Positions 1 through 10,619 of a stretch of 60,000 bases of DNA are shown piece after piece. The DNA lies in assembly GCA_030704615.1 (NCBI GenBank), contig CM060732.1, forward strand, positions 70,725,053 to 70,785,052. Direction: 5' to 3'. How positions within the stretch are numbered: position 1 is the stretch's first letter; the number at the start of each line of letters is the position of its first letter. Made by a program: the position numbers and the translations under genes. Below the pieces are notes generated by a model that saw nothing but the letters and a program-made list of their open reading frames with translations, did no database searches and was not told the origin of the DNA. Origin of the DNA: Takakia lepidozioides. Taxonomy: Eukaryota > Streptophyta > Takakiopsida > Takakiales > Takakiaceae.

Positions 1-1
1 T

Positions 2-514
2 GCCAAAGCTAGGAAACGGTATGACAGGCAGGCGAATCGGAAGCGGAGGGAAGTGAAGTTTGAGGCAGGTACAGAGGTCTGGTTGAACATCAAGAATTTC
101 CGACTACCTCCGGAAATGAGTCCGAAGTTCGTACCTCCGTATGCGGGACCCTTTCGCATTCGGAAGGTTATGAATGAGGATGTATATGAATTGGAGCTGC
201 CGGCAAACAGTAAGGTGCACCCAGTATTCCATGTCTCCCTTTTGAAGCCTTACTTCAAAGATGAAGCACGTCCGAATCGGCATCAAGTGTTGCGTCCGCC
301 ACCTATGCTGTGGGATCATGAAAATGAACCTGAGTACGAGGTGGAGGCAATACTTAAGTCGAGGAGGTTCAAGAACCGAGAAACGGAGTATCTCGTCAAA
401 TGGAAGGGCTATCATCATGTGGAGGCATCTTGGGTGCATGCCTCAGAAATGGGAAACGCGTCCGAGGCGGTTGCAGCTTTCGAAGGGCGACCTCAAAAGT
501 GGAAGAAGCGTTGA
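2..514 (+). CDS. Ty3/gypsy pol C-terminus: integrase tail plus chromodomain (5' partial)
   Basis: This is the last ~170 residues of a gypsy polyprotein; the frame is open from base 2, so the start lies outside the window. The integrase C-terminal SH3-like segment carries the GPF signature (PPYAGPFRI) and the usual HPVFHVSLLKPY. A chromodomain follows (YEVEAILKSRR, then EYLVKWKGYHHVEASWV), with the aromatic and WKGY positions typical of histone-methyl-lysine readers. Chromodomains at this place define the chromovirus clade and are thought to steer integration to heterochromatin. The ORF ends cleanly at a TGA and shows no lesion in the visible part. An LTR begins about 900 bp downstream. Confidence 0.9.
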   Translation, partial: AKARKRYDRQANRKRREVKFEAGTEVWLNIKNFRLPPEMSPKFVPPYAGPFRIRKVMNEDVYELELPANSKVHPVFHVSLLKPYFKDEARPNRHQVLRPPPMLWDHENEPEYEVEAILKSRRFKNRETEYLVKWKGYHHVEASWVHASEMGNASEAVAAFEGRPQKWKKR

Positions 515-1420
515 TGGGGACATCAACCTTGGAGCGTGGGGGAGGAAATGCATGCTTAGCCCGGTTTAGCTAGCTTAGGAATCTGATTGCAAAAACTTGT
601 ATTGTACAAAACGTGCTATAAATGAAATGGATTCCAAATGTTGTGCGTCCTATTTTGTTTGGAATGGTGATGCATGGTATGGTTGGCTAGTGTGTAGAAT
701 GCATACTAGTTTATAAAAGTGGGAGAGGTAAATTGGGTTAATCGTGTGTTTGCGTAGTGCCGAAATCGGGTGACCCCCATCCAAGGGGCAAGGAAACTTG
801 CGCCTTCTTTGGGAGTTCACGTGCTAGTGCGCACCTGGCGCGTGCGCGTACTATAACTGCGCTACCGAGGGGGGTTGCCTTGTAGTGCGGGCTAACGCGG
901 AAGCTACGTGCTTCCGTTCACGTACTATAATCGTGTAGCCTCGGGACGAAGTCGTAGTGCGGCTTCGGCGTGTTCCCGTACCTCAGGCCAGCATTCCAAG
1001 GCGGACCCAATTGTAGTGATTGGGGCGCACAGTTGGTTCAAGGTTATCTTCCTAGTCAAAGAGGGTTCCAGGTGAACCCTTGCTCAAGGTGATGCCAAAA
1101 GCGGCATCATGAGCGATCGCAAGCAATGTTGTTGCAGTAAGGCGATTCGATCCTCGGGGAGGATCGTTCCTTGGCCTTGAAGTAGGCCAAGAAGAGTGCA
1201 CTGGGAGGAGCTGGAGAGGCTCCACCCTTGGCCGGGACTTGGAGGAAGTCGGCCGAACTAGCTAGTGGAGAGTAGAGTCAAATGTGGGGTTTGGTTCTTT
1301 GCCATGGGACGCCATGGTACGGAAACAAACTCCTTGATGTGGGACGCCACAACTTGGATGTTCGTTTCTACAAAATGGACAAGTCGATGAGGACATCGAC
1401 TCCCTGTTGGTAGGGGTGTG
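515..1420 (+). other. Non-coding 3' region of the chromodomain gypsy element
   Basis: I see no credible coding sequence between the pol stop and the LTR. A G-rich run (about 1409-1418) directly before the LTR could be the polypurine tract. Short GC-rich repeats built on GTAGTGCGG occur around 870-965. Confidence 0.5.
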
Positions 1421-2147
1421 TGTCGCGGCCCTTTGCCTTGAGGGCAGGGGGGGCGGGACACATGAGGGGCTGCCCCTGTGGTGGGGACAGCGGCAGCGAT
1501 AGGTATGGGGGGCTGAAGCACCCTTGAGTGCCCAAGGCACTCAGGGAAGCGGAGGCGCTCACTAGGTGGAGCCCGCACACCGGGTTGCGGTGGGGGTGGC
1601 TCCACAAGGGGTGGTGGTAGCTTAGCGGGACTTAGTGGGGGTGGCATAGGACTCACCATGGGGGCGGAGACCTCGTGGTGGGAGTCGTGGGGAGTCTTGG
1701 GACTCATCACGGTCCATAGGGGCCGTGGTGAGTGGGCCAAGACTCACCGCGACTCATCATCGGGAGTCGAGGGTTTTCGTGGTGGTTCGCCATAAAATGG
1801 CATGGCTGGTTGTGAAACCCCCCGCGGACAGCTACAGAAGTATATATAAGGGGAGTAGTGACCCGAGAACGGTGCAAGCCCGTTGGTGACCAAAAACTAG
1901 TGAGTAAGCGAGCGAGCCGGAAAGCGACCAAAGAGTGGGGAGCTGTTCCGGACTGCCATCTACCAAAGGGAATTCTCCTAGTCCCAAATAGGTGGAGGGT
2001 TTAGTGGGAAGCGAAGGGGACCGTTATGTCCCGGTGAGCAGCCGAAGCTCCAAGTTGGCCCGGGCGGCCAGGTTGGGAGTCAGGCGCGCGCATCAAAGCG
2101 AGTAACTATGACTTGAAGGGGAGCTTACCGAAGTGAGGTGCGCGACA
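1421..2147 (+). repeat. 3' LTR of the chromodomain gypsy element
   Basis: The 727 bp sequence starts TGTCGCG and ends CGCGACA, the canonical TG...CA form. It is almost identical, in reverse complement, to 12848-13576, which fixes both boundaries. A TATATATAAG box lies near 1842. The 5' partner and its target duplication are outside the window. Confidence 0.88.
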
Positions 2148-2230
2148 TAGAGGACTTAGTGAGACTGTGGCTATTACCTCTTGTAACTATCTGGAGTTAG
2201 AGGGACCTAACCACTAGCTAGGGGGGCGAT

Positions 2231-2689
2231 TGTGGCAGACTGATTTGTGTGTATGTATATGTTGTGTGGTTTGGACAGCGATATAGTTGTGTAGCGAGGT
2301 GTATGCGCACGACAGCTGTCAAGTAAAGTTTACTAGTAGTGTGAAACTAACCAATAAATAACTAGTTTATATATATGACACTTGGGCTTGATCCAAGTGT
2401 CAACCCAGGGGTCAAGATATTTGTTGGCCCCTGGGCGTGGCTTATCTTCACGACGAACGCGCGGTGAGGCTCATCTCTCTCGAGTTGAGCCTCCCGCGTC
2501 GGCTATGGCGCGTGTACTGTTGATTCTCCCAAGCCTTGGGGGTGCAGTGGGCTTGATTCTAATTTTATGAGTGAAATGTTGGTTTCGTTTTGTGCATCTT
2601 TTCATTGTGGCAGACTGATTTGTGTGTATGTATATGTTGTGTGGTTTGGACAGCGATGTAGTTGTGTAGCGAGGTGTATGCGCACGACA
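2231..2689. repeat. Pair of 84 bp direct repeats with TG...CA ends, 291 bp apart
   Basis: Positions 2231-2314 and 2606-2689 are the same 84 bp with one visible mismatch. Each starts TGTGGCAGAC and ends GCACGACA. The layout resembles a miniature LTR element (TRIM/SMART type). However, I see no tRNA primer site after the left copy and no target duplication outside the pair, so a plain local duplication is possible. The repeat starts 83 bp after the upstream LTR. Confidence 0.5.
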
Positions 2690-2987
2690 AGTCATATATG
2701 CCTGCCTAAAACTGAGATGAAGGACTATATCATGATGATTCAGAACACCCCCAGTGAATCTCTTGAAAACTTATCGGGTACCCAGAAAGTGATCCTACTG
2801 ATTATTGTGGGTATTCGATGTAACCACATGGAGATTCTGAACTGGTTCAAGTACACTCCTATGAGCCCGTGAAGAATCATTCTATTTTTTATGATTCCGA
2901 ATTGTCGGAACTTACAGTTGACGTAGGTGTGTATTGTGCCAAAAATGAGGCCAATGCAGCCGATCCGGGTCTGAGGTGTCTAAAGTA

Positions 2988-3542
2988 TCATATTGATGAG
3001 TATTTTGGGGATCCCGGTGTATACCCTGGCGATGAGGGTGTATACTTTGGGGATGCCGGAGAGTACTCAGGGGTTGAGGGAGTGTACTTTGGTGATATGG
3101 GAGTATACTCCGGGGATCCGGGTGTATAATCTTGGGTATCTGGCGTATACGCAGGGTACATAGCGCAAAAATCATTTGATTCCGTCGATACTTCAGCTAC
3201 AGGATCTCCGAAAGACCCTCCATAGTATTGTTCTAGAAAAGAACTTAAAGCTGCTGACCCGGGAGGAACGTCGCAAAAATATCCTATTGGTGAATAATTG
3301 TCCTGATCGTCTGATTCAGGGGAGTAGGTGTCAGGATCCTTTGTGGATGGATTTGTAGAAACTGGAGATGATATAATATGAACTCCTTCGGAAGGTCCCG
3401 TCATAATAACCGCAGCTCCGCATTCACCTTGTGAGGAGGGTGAAAGCGTTGTCTTATGTCCGGTATGTTCCATACGAATCCACCACACTGGAAGAATCAT
3501 CAAGAACTCGTGCTCAGATACAGACTGTACAGAAGGAGTCAT
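2988..3542 (-). CDS. ORF ending in RNA polymerase II CTD-like heptad repeats
   Basis: A 184-residue ORF. The first ~130 residues are Ser/Thr/Pro/acid-rich and I do not recognise them. Residues 132-184 (3149-2991) are seven consecutive heptads plus a partial eighth of pattern Y-[T/S]-P-x-[S/T]-P-x, for example YTPGSPE, YTPISPK, YSPASPK and YTPSSPG. This closely matches the RPB1 C-terminal domain consensus YSPTSPS. The first heptad (YTPDTQD) departs most, as edge CTD repeats often do. No polymerase core is visible nearby, so this is either a captured CTD fragment, a CTD mimic in a mobile element, or a 21 bp tandem repeat that happens to read this way. The ATG lies 8 bp downstream of a CGCGCGATCGCGCG palindrome on this strand. 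An upstream exon is possible. Confidence 0.5.
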   Translation of the reverse strand: MTPSVQSVSEHEFLMILPVWWIRMEHTGHKTTLSPSSQGECGAAVIMTGPSEGVHIISSPVSTNPSTKDPDTYSPESDDQDNYSPIGYFCDVPPGSAALSSFLEQYYGGSFGDPVAEVSTESNDFCAMYPAYTPDTQDYTPGSPEYTPISPKYTPSTPEYSPASPKYTPSSPGYTPGSPKYSSI

Positions 3543-3908
3543 GCGAAGAACGCGCGATCGCGCGTATTTTGTCTACAATTTTCCCTCCAATAACGTAAAA
3601 TCCGATTATAAGCAACAACGATGTTGCTAAGCATGACGAACAGAATCCATATACATGATTTTGTTCTTTCAGTCATATAAGAGTATCCTAACATCTATTA
3701 TCCCAAGAAAATTCTTCTAAGCTGTAGCAACATCAGAACCACGCGCGATCGCGCGTTATTGAGTTGAGGCACAGATGAACTAATTTCATCCCACTGCGAG
3801 AATTCCACCGGAATGACTATTAAAGTACATTGAGAACATTGAGGATTATCCAGCTGGAAGTCGTTTTTATTAATATTTAGAATAAGACTGAAACGAAGAA
3901 TCCAAATT

Positions 3909-4780
3909 CGCGCTTTGCGCAAGTTTCAATAATTGCATAATCCTTAAAATTGCAAACTATGAGTTTACTGTCGTACTAATGAATGATTTCTCCGACCACG
4001 TACAGTTTGGTATCAGAAACTGTTCGTTAGTTCTCCTGTAGGTGACGACTTGCACTGAATGAAGCATGCGCGATCGCGCGCGCACCTTTAAACCATTCTT
4101 GGACATCACATCTTCACTGTCCAATCTGAAAGAGTGCTCGACATAATCGATGAACAACCTAAACGATGTTGACGACAAGTAATATGTCAAACAGACCTGG
4201 ACTTTTGGATTGATATTTGGATACTACAGTATACTATTGTGTCCAAACTGAACACCTCCGCCCATCATAAATAAGAGTGACAATGCCACCACATATAGGA
4301 ATTATCATACTCTGTGTGCATGACAAGACAAATAAAGTGCGACGGAAGATTTTAGTTGACATTGTGTAATGTGAACTAATGTCTTCCGAAACACTTTACA
4401 GTTTTGAGTATGCACTCAGACATATCCTCATATGTGTCATCTAATCATCTTGGTATCAATGGTGTTGTTGTGGTCAATAGAATACAAGTACCAACCAAAT
4501 GAAGCACGCGTGATCGCGCGTGCTTCTTCAGGGCATTCTGTCGCATCACATCTTCAATTTCTCATCCAATGTAGTAAACTATGGAGTCAAATTAGCGCGA
4601 TTGTGCAAGGTTCAATAATTGCATAATCCTTAAAATTGAAAACATTGAGTTTATTGTCCTACTAATGAATGATTTCTTCGATCCAGTTTGGTATTACCTA
4701 CTGTTCGTTAGTGCTCATATAGGTGACGACTTTTACTGAATGAAGCACGCGCAATCGTGCGTGCTTCGTTCAAACCATTT
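3909..4780. repeat. Two ~165 bp direct repeats, each bounded by the GC palindrome
   Basis: The unit running from the palindrome at 3909 to the one at 4067 recurs from 4595 to 4742. Shared blocks include TTCAATAATTGCATAATCC, TACTAATGAATGATTTCT and CTGTTCGTTAGT, followed by GGTGACGACTT. A partial third copy surrounds the palindrome at 4501, sharing CATCACATCTTCA downstream. The palindromes therefore travelled with flanking DNA during local duplication. Confidence 0.75.
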
Positions 4781-5164
4781 AACTTGATGAAAGTGCTTAC
4801 TGGTCTCGCTCCAAGTCTAACTAAACCATGTTTCTCAATACTATCACTGAAATAAACACGGGCGATCGCGCGAGGTTTTCTCTACGGCTTACAAAATCAC
4901 TAGGAATCCCTACTTCGAGAGGCACGTAATGCAGATCATGGAAATAATGTGCATAACCGAATCGAGCCAAAAACACAGTTTGGTATCCAGAACTGTACAT
5001 GGTAAAACGAGTTCACGCGCGATTGCGCGTGAATGGACTGTGTCATGGTACCTATATTGAGGCCTACACCATAGGCTGCAAACCCTAAACAGTTGCCAGC
5101 TGTACCTACGAACCCTATGAAATCGAAATTTCTCATATCTCGAATCTGGAGTCATTCCTCAAGG

Positions 5165-7240
5165 AAAGCGTACATATCCCGGAATCTTCCACAATTCCCA
5201 ATCCTTCTATCGACCATCCTACCTCTTTAACTCTGGAATCAATCCAAAAATCAAAACAAGCAATCAAACAATCAAAACAAGCAAACAATCAATCAAGCAT
5301 GCAACTTCTACCTTCCTGCAATCTCTGCAGCCCATAGAAGAATCCCTCACTGCATGCACGAAGAAGTCGGGAAATTTTTTTACTTGCTTGATGCCATTTC
5401 AGGCAAGGATCCTCCCTGCAGGGCTGAATGAGCTCTCTCGCTCGGGTGCGCACAACAGCTTCCGGGATAGCGTACTCTCTTGTTTTGCCCTCCTTTCACT
5501 CTGTCACACTTCCCCGCACACAGTGAATTGCTCAAACCCACACTCACTCCAACTCACGCTCCCTCGATCTCTCACTCTCTCGCTTACTCGATCTCCACCT
5601 CTCTGCCTCTCTCGCTCAGCCGCTCTCTCTCGCACCTCTTCCTTGAGTCCAAAATTGAACAGGGCTTCCGCATGTATCAAATGAATACAAAAGGAGACTC
5701 CTTTCGGTCACTCCTCCTTATATGCCTTACCACCTGTGATCTCAACCGTCGGCATTATGTCGCATCCTACGGTTTGTGGCCTCGATGCATGGATGAATGA
5801 AAGGCGAGATGTTTTCCAACGGTTCGCTGAGGACCCCTAAATTTATGCAGGTACAATCAATGATGCGACATGACTATTAGTGATGAATGGACTCCACTAG
5901 TTTGTCCAGAGCGTTACGGCGCGACAATCCGACGCCTTCATAAAGTGAACACCCTGGAATTATTGCGGGTTCCCGTGACGGCGCTCATCCATGAGGGGAG
6001 TTGAATCCTCCACTAGGGCAGTCATCTCATCCAGTATACGTTTGTTTCATTCGCGAAGGCTCTTATTTCAGCCAATGATAAAATATTATTCATAGGTTCA
6101 ATAATGAGGTGTCGGTACGTGCATCTGGGATTTGATCGGTCTCACGTTTTCTCTACCTACACCTCATCTGCGGCCCCACGTTCATTGCGGCTACTTAATG
6201 TCACCATGCCACCGCCGGCTCATCACAATGGCCTTAAGAGGCGGCCACTTTCGTCGCCGACTATTCCTTCTCTTGTATCATTAATTCAACATTGGATTTT
6301 CTGCTTCTCTGGTGCTTTGGATGTCAGATTCCAGATCTCGAATCAGTTAGTTATTCGCATTGGACACAATAACTTAGGGACCCATTAATGTTCGTTGGAT
6401 TTCAGACTCCTACTTGAATTTATGCTCTGGAGAACACATAATAGCCACTAGATTACACGAAGGAGCATATCCAGGGCGACAATTTGCCGATCCATGACAC
6501 TCCAAACGCACCTCTGTAATGTGAACACGTCGACCTCGTACTATTTGACAATCCGTATAAGAGCCTGCCATGTGCACGCATGCCATTTTTTCCCTCTCAG
6601 TTGCTCTGGCTCACTGATCTTCAGGACTGTCTGTTTTACGTTCATTCTTCCCTTTGTACTCCTGTCAATATTGAGAGCCTCTCCACTTCATCTGGGTTTC
6701 TCTTCTAAATCTCTGCTCCTCTGTTCCCATCCACCGTCTGCAAAGATCTTACATACACACCCGATCGTTTTATGTACTTCGAATGATCATTCGCACTACA
6801 GCTGTTTCGTTCATCCATGTTTCATTTATTCATCCATTTTCTTACTTGTCATCCAAAACTCGTCTACCATTATTCATCCGTCCTTCATTTCATCCATCTG
6901 AACCACGCGCGAATGCCCGTCGATGTGGTTCTATTTCTGTTATGGAGTCGTAGACAATGTTGTGCATTTGGGTCGTAGCTTTAGCAGATCCTTTAATTTT
7001 CTACAAATTTCTATTTCGACCAATAGAGATCTACGTTCTACATTATAGTAGACATCCGAGAGTCCGAGTTCTATTTTCGATTTCCAAATCATTATAACCC
7101 TTAACGCGGGCGATCGCGCGAGGTTCATCTTCATCTTCATCCTCAATTTTTCTTAACAAACTTCAGTAACTTATTGTTTCACTCTTTCTTAGTGTCCATC
7201 GATATAGTGCTGAATCATTAATCACCAGAATCTCTACTGT
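5165..7240. other. No gene seen; CT-rich low-complexity stretch
   Basis: There are no supported coding regions. Positions 5230-5300 are AATCAAAACA-like repeats, and 5535-5645 is a CTCTC/CTCGCT-rich tract. Otherwise this is AT-rich unique-looking sequence holding two of the GC palindromes. Confidence 0.5.
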
Positions 7241-7247
7241 AGGATAC

Positions 7248-8571
7248 ATGCGCGATCGCGCGAGGTTCGTGAAAATGTCGTTGTTCCAAACTGGTCAACA
7301 AGTTTTCCTCACTCTTCAGGGCTTGAACTCTATCGTCGTAACAACAAAATGTCTCAACGTGACTGGTTGCGAAAGTTGCGATGGACGACAGCTAAACGGG
7401 TCCACAATATCTATAGTTATAGTGTTTTGCGATCCGACACATTCTTCTGTGTCGTTGCCATATCCGCACATGGATGCGGACTCTTTGGGAAAAGCAATCG
7501 GAACACCTGTCGTTTGGGATGTGGTGCAAATTCAAAAAGATATTGGGACTGACACCAACACCAACAATGAAGTTCTTCGGTTCTCCGAGGTCGAATTGAC
7601 ATCTGCGGCTAATTACCATCCAAAATTCAATGAACAAATTGAATCTGACATGTCAAGGCCGTCTTCGAATAACGATGTTGCTATGGGTAGAGACAGTTGG
7701 AGAAATAAATTGTGTATTCTCCTTGGAGATGAACAAAGTGCTTTGTACGAGGGCAGAATTCAAGCATGTCATCCTGACGAGGTGATACTTTGTGAGAAAG
7801 TTGGAGAACATAACGTCGGGGTGCTCGTTACAAGGATTTTGAATGGCGGTTTGGCCAATCTCATGTGTCTCGTGAACCGGCCATTGACGCAGACTCGGTT
7901 GATTGATAGTGACAGGACATTGTCACATGAGCTTCATAGTTTCATCAATAGCCGGGAATAAACTGATATTCGTCACAACGAGAAAGGTGTGATTAAAGCA
8001 GCATACCGGCATTTCAACAGACCAAAAAAAGATCCGAAAAAGGACGATTCCAAAAAGATAAATACTCGCCTCTCTCTACAGGCAGTTCGAGAAGTCAGCA
8101 GCAAACAATGTTGCAATTTACAGTGTTGCCAATATTTCGACTGGAGAATAACACTCGCTATCCGGACTGCTTATTGGGGGTCCTCTTACGACGAACGGAG
8201 AGAGCTCGGTTTTGATGTTCCCAAAAGACTTCATCGAATCGATGGGGTTTCGACAAATGCCTACATAACCATTGAGGGCGTTGATGTATGTGAGACAGCT
8301 TGGTGGACAATTCACGGAATCGGTCGTTCAACCTACATGGAATACAAAAAACTAAGTAGAGAGGGTGTGGTTACATCGTTGCACGGGAATTGCGGAGTGA
8401 AACGGCCCCGTCCACAAACTTGTCAAGCTGAAGAAAACTTAATGTCGATTATAAACGGAAATTCCGATCTCATGCCTCATAAGACCCGCTGTATTGGAGA
8501 CGGACGGAGAGATACTCTTCGAGTTCTGCCACCTGAACTGAACTGGAAAAAAATTCGTGAGGAGTGTAATG
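7248..8571 (+). pseudogene. Transposase-like gene, N-terminal part (DUF8039-like and DUF7869-family N-region)
   Basis: One frame runs through this stretch, with a single TAA at 7959-7961. The first 237 residues contain two segments resembling the plant Tnp1/En/Spm-like (DUF8039) fold; the first has QQVFLTLQGLNSIV followed by LGKAIGTPVVWD. The second part has Cys pairs (KQCCNLQCC), then GVDVCETAWWTIHGIGRST and LHGNCGVKRPRP, an arrangement I associate with the N-terminal half of DUF7869 proteins. These are repeat-associated in many eukaryotes. A GT donor after ...REECNEV (about 8572) suggests an intron to about 8765. The first ATG (7248) overlaps a GC palindrome; the second is at 7275. Family names are from memory; the broken frame is direct observation. 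Confidence 0.55.
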
Positions 8572-8765
8572 AGGTTAGATCTTCTTCTTTTTACCACTTT
8601 CTGAATTCTATATTTTTTGGGACCTTCCCTGTTTTGCTTCCACGCAATGTATGAGACCTCTCACTATTAAAGCTCGGATGATCGTGCGAGGTTCATTTCC
8701 CCCTGTCTGTCTTGCAGACGAATAAAATATGTGGGTTGAAGCCTATCTCCCAGGCAGCCGTCAGC

Positions 8766-10608
8766 AGAATCAGACAACGGATTTTTCCCAATGTCGAGGT
8801 TATTTAGAAAAAGTGGTAGCACGTTTGCCAAATGCACAGACTGTGAGATGCTCAAAGACCTAATCAAGAAGTCAGTCAAACGTAGCGATGAGCAGGCCTC
8901 GCACAAGAAAGCACTTGATAAGCACCTCAGGCTTCAGGAGTCTTGCAGGAGACTCTATCACAGCTGGAGGAATTAGTCGGCTATGATGCCGTCCAAGTTC
9001 CTCTACATCATTCATGACAAGATGTATCATCGGAAAACAGCTATTCCAAGGTTGCAGACGATGAACAAGATGGTCTCCGGCTTAGGTCAGCCTCTAATCT
9101 CGCTAACTGACATGGTCACCCATGGCCACGGGGACGGAGCCTACGGACAGTACTCTCTGGACTTCTGGCCGGGAGACCCGACCTTCATGATTGGCTCTCT
9201 AGCAAGATGTCTCCGCCAACTATAGAAGCCCTCTTGCCGCGAAAGTCGTAACATCTTTGACCACCCACCTCAGAATTTTTTTTTCGAATCTCTCATGAAG
9301 GGTAAATCGAGGTGTCTCGACGTCCTGAAACCTTTTGGCGATAAGGAGAAGAAAAAAAGAAAAGTCCCACTTCTGCGAAGACTCTACCTGCAGTTGGACA
9401 ACTGCGTAAAGGAAAACAAAAACAGGTGGATGCTGGCTTTTCTGTCGCTCCTAACTGCAAGAGGAGTGTTTGAGGAGATTCATATGGGATTTCTCATGGT
9501 TGGCCATACCCATGAGGACATCGACGGATTCTTCAGTTATTTATCGAAGAAGCTGAAGCAAAACAACACCTACGTTCTCTCCGATCTTATGAGGTTTTTT
9601 ACGATATCTCAAGATCTGCAATTTATTCCTCAAATCATTCAAGAGGTGCCAGATTTCATGGCATATGTGGACGGTTGCATTCTCGATGGAAAAGAGGCTT
9701 TAGTTGGGCAAACATAAATGCATGTATTTCGATTCTATGTAGATGAAGATGGTTGGTCTGTCATGAAGTTTAAGAAGTTTGCTACTGATTCTGAGTGGCT
9801 CCCCAAAAAAGATGCGGTGAAGATGTGGAAGTCGAATCCCGATGGATCTTCAAAGTTGCCTGTAGTAGTACAACCCAGGGCTGTAAAAAAAACACCAATT
9901 TGGGGTGTGGGAGATGACTCATCCGATAAACAGTCTTTTATCAAAACTGGAATTAAAAAATACAGGGAGTTCTGGAAGAAAAGGATGTTGCTTGACGATC
10001 ATTATCGTGACACCATGATACAATATGATCAATACTGGGAAGCAATCCTTGCAGAACTTGATCTTCCCATTCCTGGAGAATCATGACATTCAATCGCGCT
10101 TAAAGAAGGTTTTTGGCCCTCAACCAAGTGGGCTGTCAACCACCACAGAGCCGGAATCCATACACCTGCAGAGGATGATCTGTCGGAAGAAGATGAAGTC
10201 ATGGAGCCGTATTGTGGCCCCCGGTGTGATAGACCGAAATAACCTCTAAATCCGTTCAAGGACATTGAGAACGGATTCTTCGTCTTGGTTCGAGCAGTAG
10301 ATACTGTGACGTTTCCAGTTTGGATGGGGATGGCAATATCGGATGTGGTCCGCGACAGAGGATCCAGGAATTTTAAGAAGGTTAGCGTAAAATGGTGGAG
10401 ACCCAAGAAAGGAGGTAGCCCTTCCGATTTGGATAGGTACAGAGATTGTTGGTCCAAAATTTGGGAGTTCAATCTAGATGATCCCCCTCACATTAACTCT
10501 GTCGTTTGGACAATGCCCGCCGGAAAAAACACGATACGTAATAGCTCCAAGAAAATTACCGCGGTGGAGGCGGAGAAAACACGAGTAAATTTGGATGAGG
10601 CCACTTAA
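8766..10608 (+). pseudogene. DUF7869-like transposase-type core, interrupted by in-frame stops
   Basis: A single frame from about 8791 to 10086 reads as one protein broken by TAG 8974-8976, TAG 9223-9225 and TAA 9715-9717. Frame slippage occurs near 10086-10285, after which the original frame resumes to 10608. Recognisable blocks are KFLYIIHDKMYHRKTAIPR, THGHGDGAYGQYS, LYLQLDNCVKENKNRWMLAF, MGFLMVGHTHEDIDGFFSYL and, at the end, VKWWRPKKGG. The QLDNC...ENKNR and GHTHEDID motifs are hallmarks of DUF7869 as I know it; their spaced Asp/Glu/His residues suggest an RNase-H-like nuclease. With at least three stops and a slip the copy is dead. It forms one unit with the upstream 7248-8571 part. Confidence 0.65.
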
Positions 10609-10619
10609 CAGTCAGACAA

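Larger units (their letters stand above)
3551..8689. repeat. Cluster of 13 CGCGCGATCGCGCG-type palindromes
   Basis: Perfect or near-perfect copies lie at 3551-3564, 3742-3755, 4067-4084, 4860-4873, 7105-7120 and 7250-7262. Diverged copies lie at 3909-3920, 4501-4526, 4595-4606, 4742-4767, 5012-5033, 6904-6919 and 8673-8689. Several extend to 22-26 bp inverted repeats (GAAGCACGCG at one end and CGCGTGCTTC at the other). Six are followed by AGGTTC or a close variant. Many diverged copies differ by C-to-T or G-to-A at CpG. The core contains GCGATCGC. Outside this stretch I found only isolated partial matches (near 12811 and 55026). Confidence 0.85.

Noticed and set aside
1258-1931. Proline-rich minus-strand reading across the first LTR
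   Set aside because: It lies inside an LTR, is composition-driven, and its mirror appears in the second LTR.
6494-6901. Hydrophobic 135-residue plus-strand reading
   Set aside because: No recognisable domain; pyrimidine-rich sequence gives Leu/Ser/Phe-rich open frames by chance.
3551-8689. Cyanobacterial HIP1 (GCGATCGC) signal meaning bacterial contamination
   Set aside because: The core matches HIP1, but the flanks are AT-rich, the motif is part of longer palindromes, and the surrounding genes and repeats are eukaryotic.
3551-8689. CRISPR array
   Set aside because: Spacing is irregular (about 100 to 1900 bp), repeats are short palindromes, and there are no cas genes.
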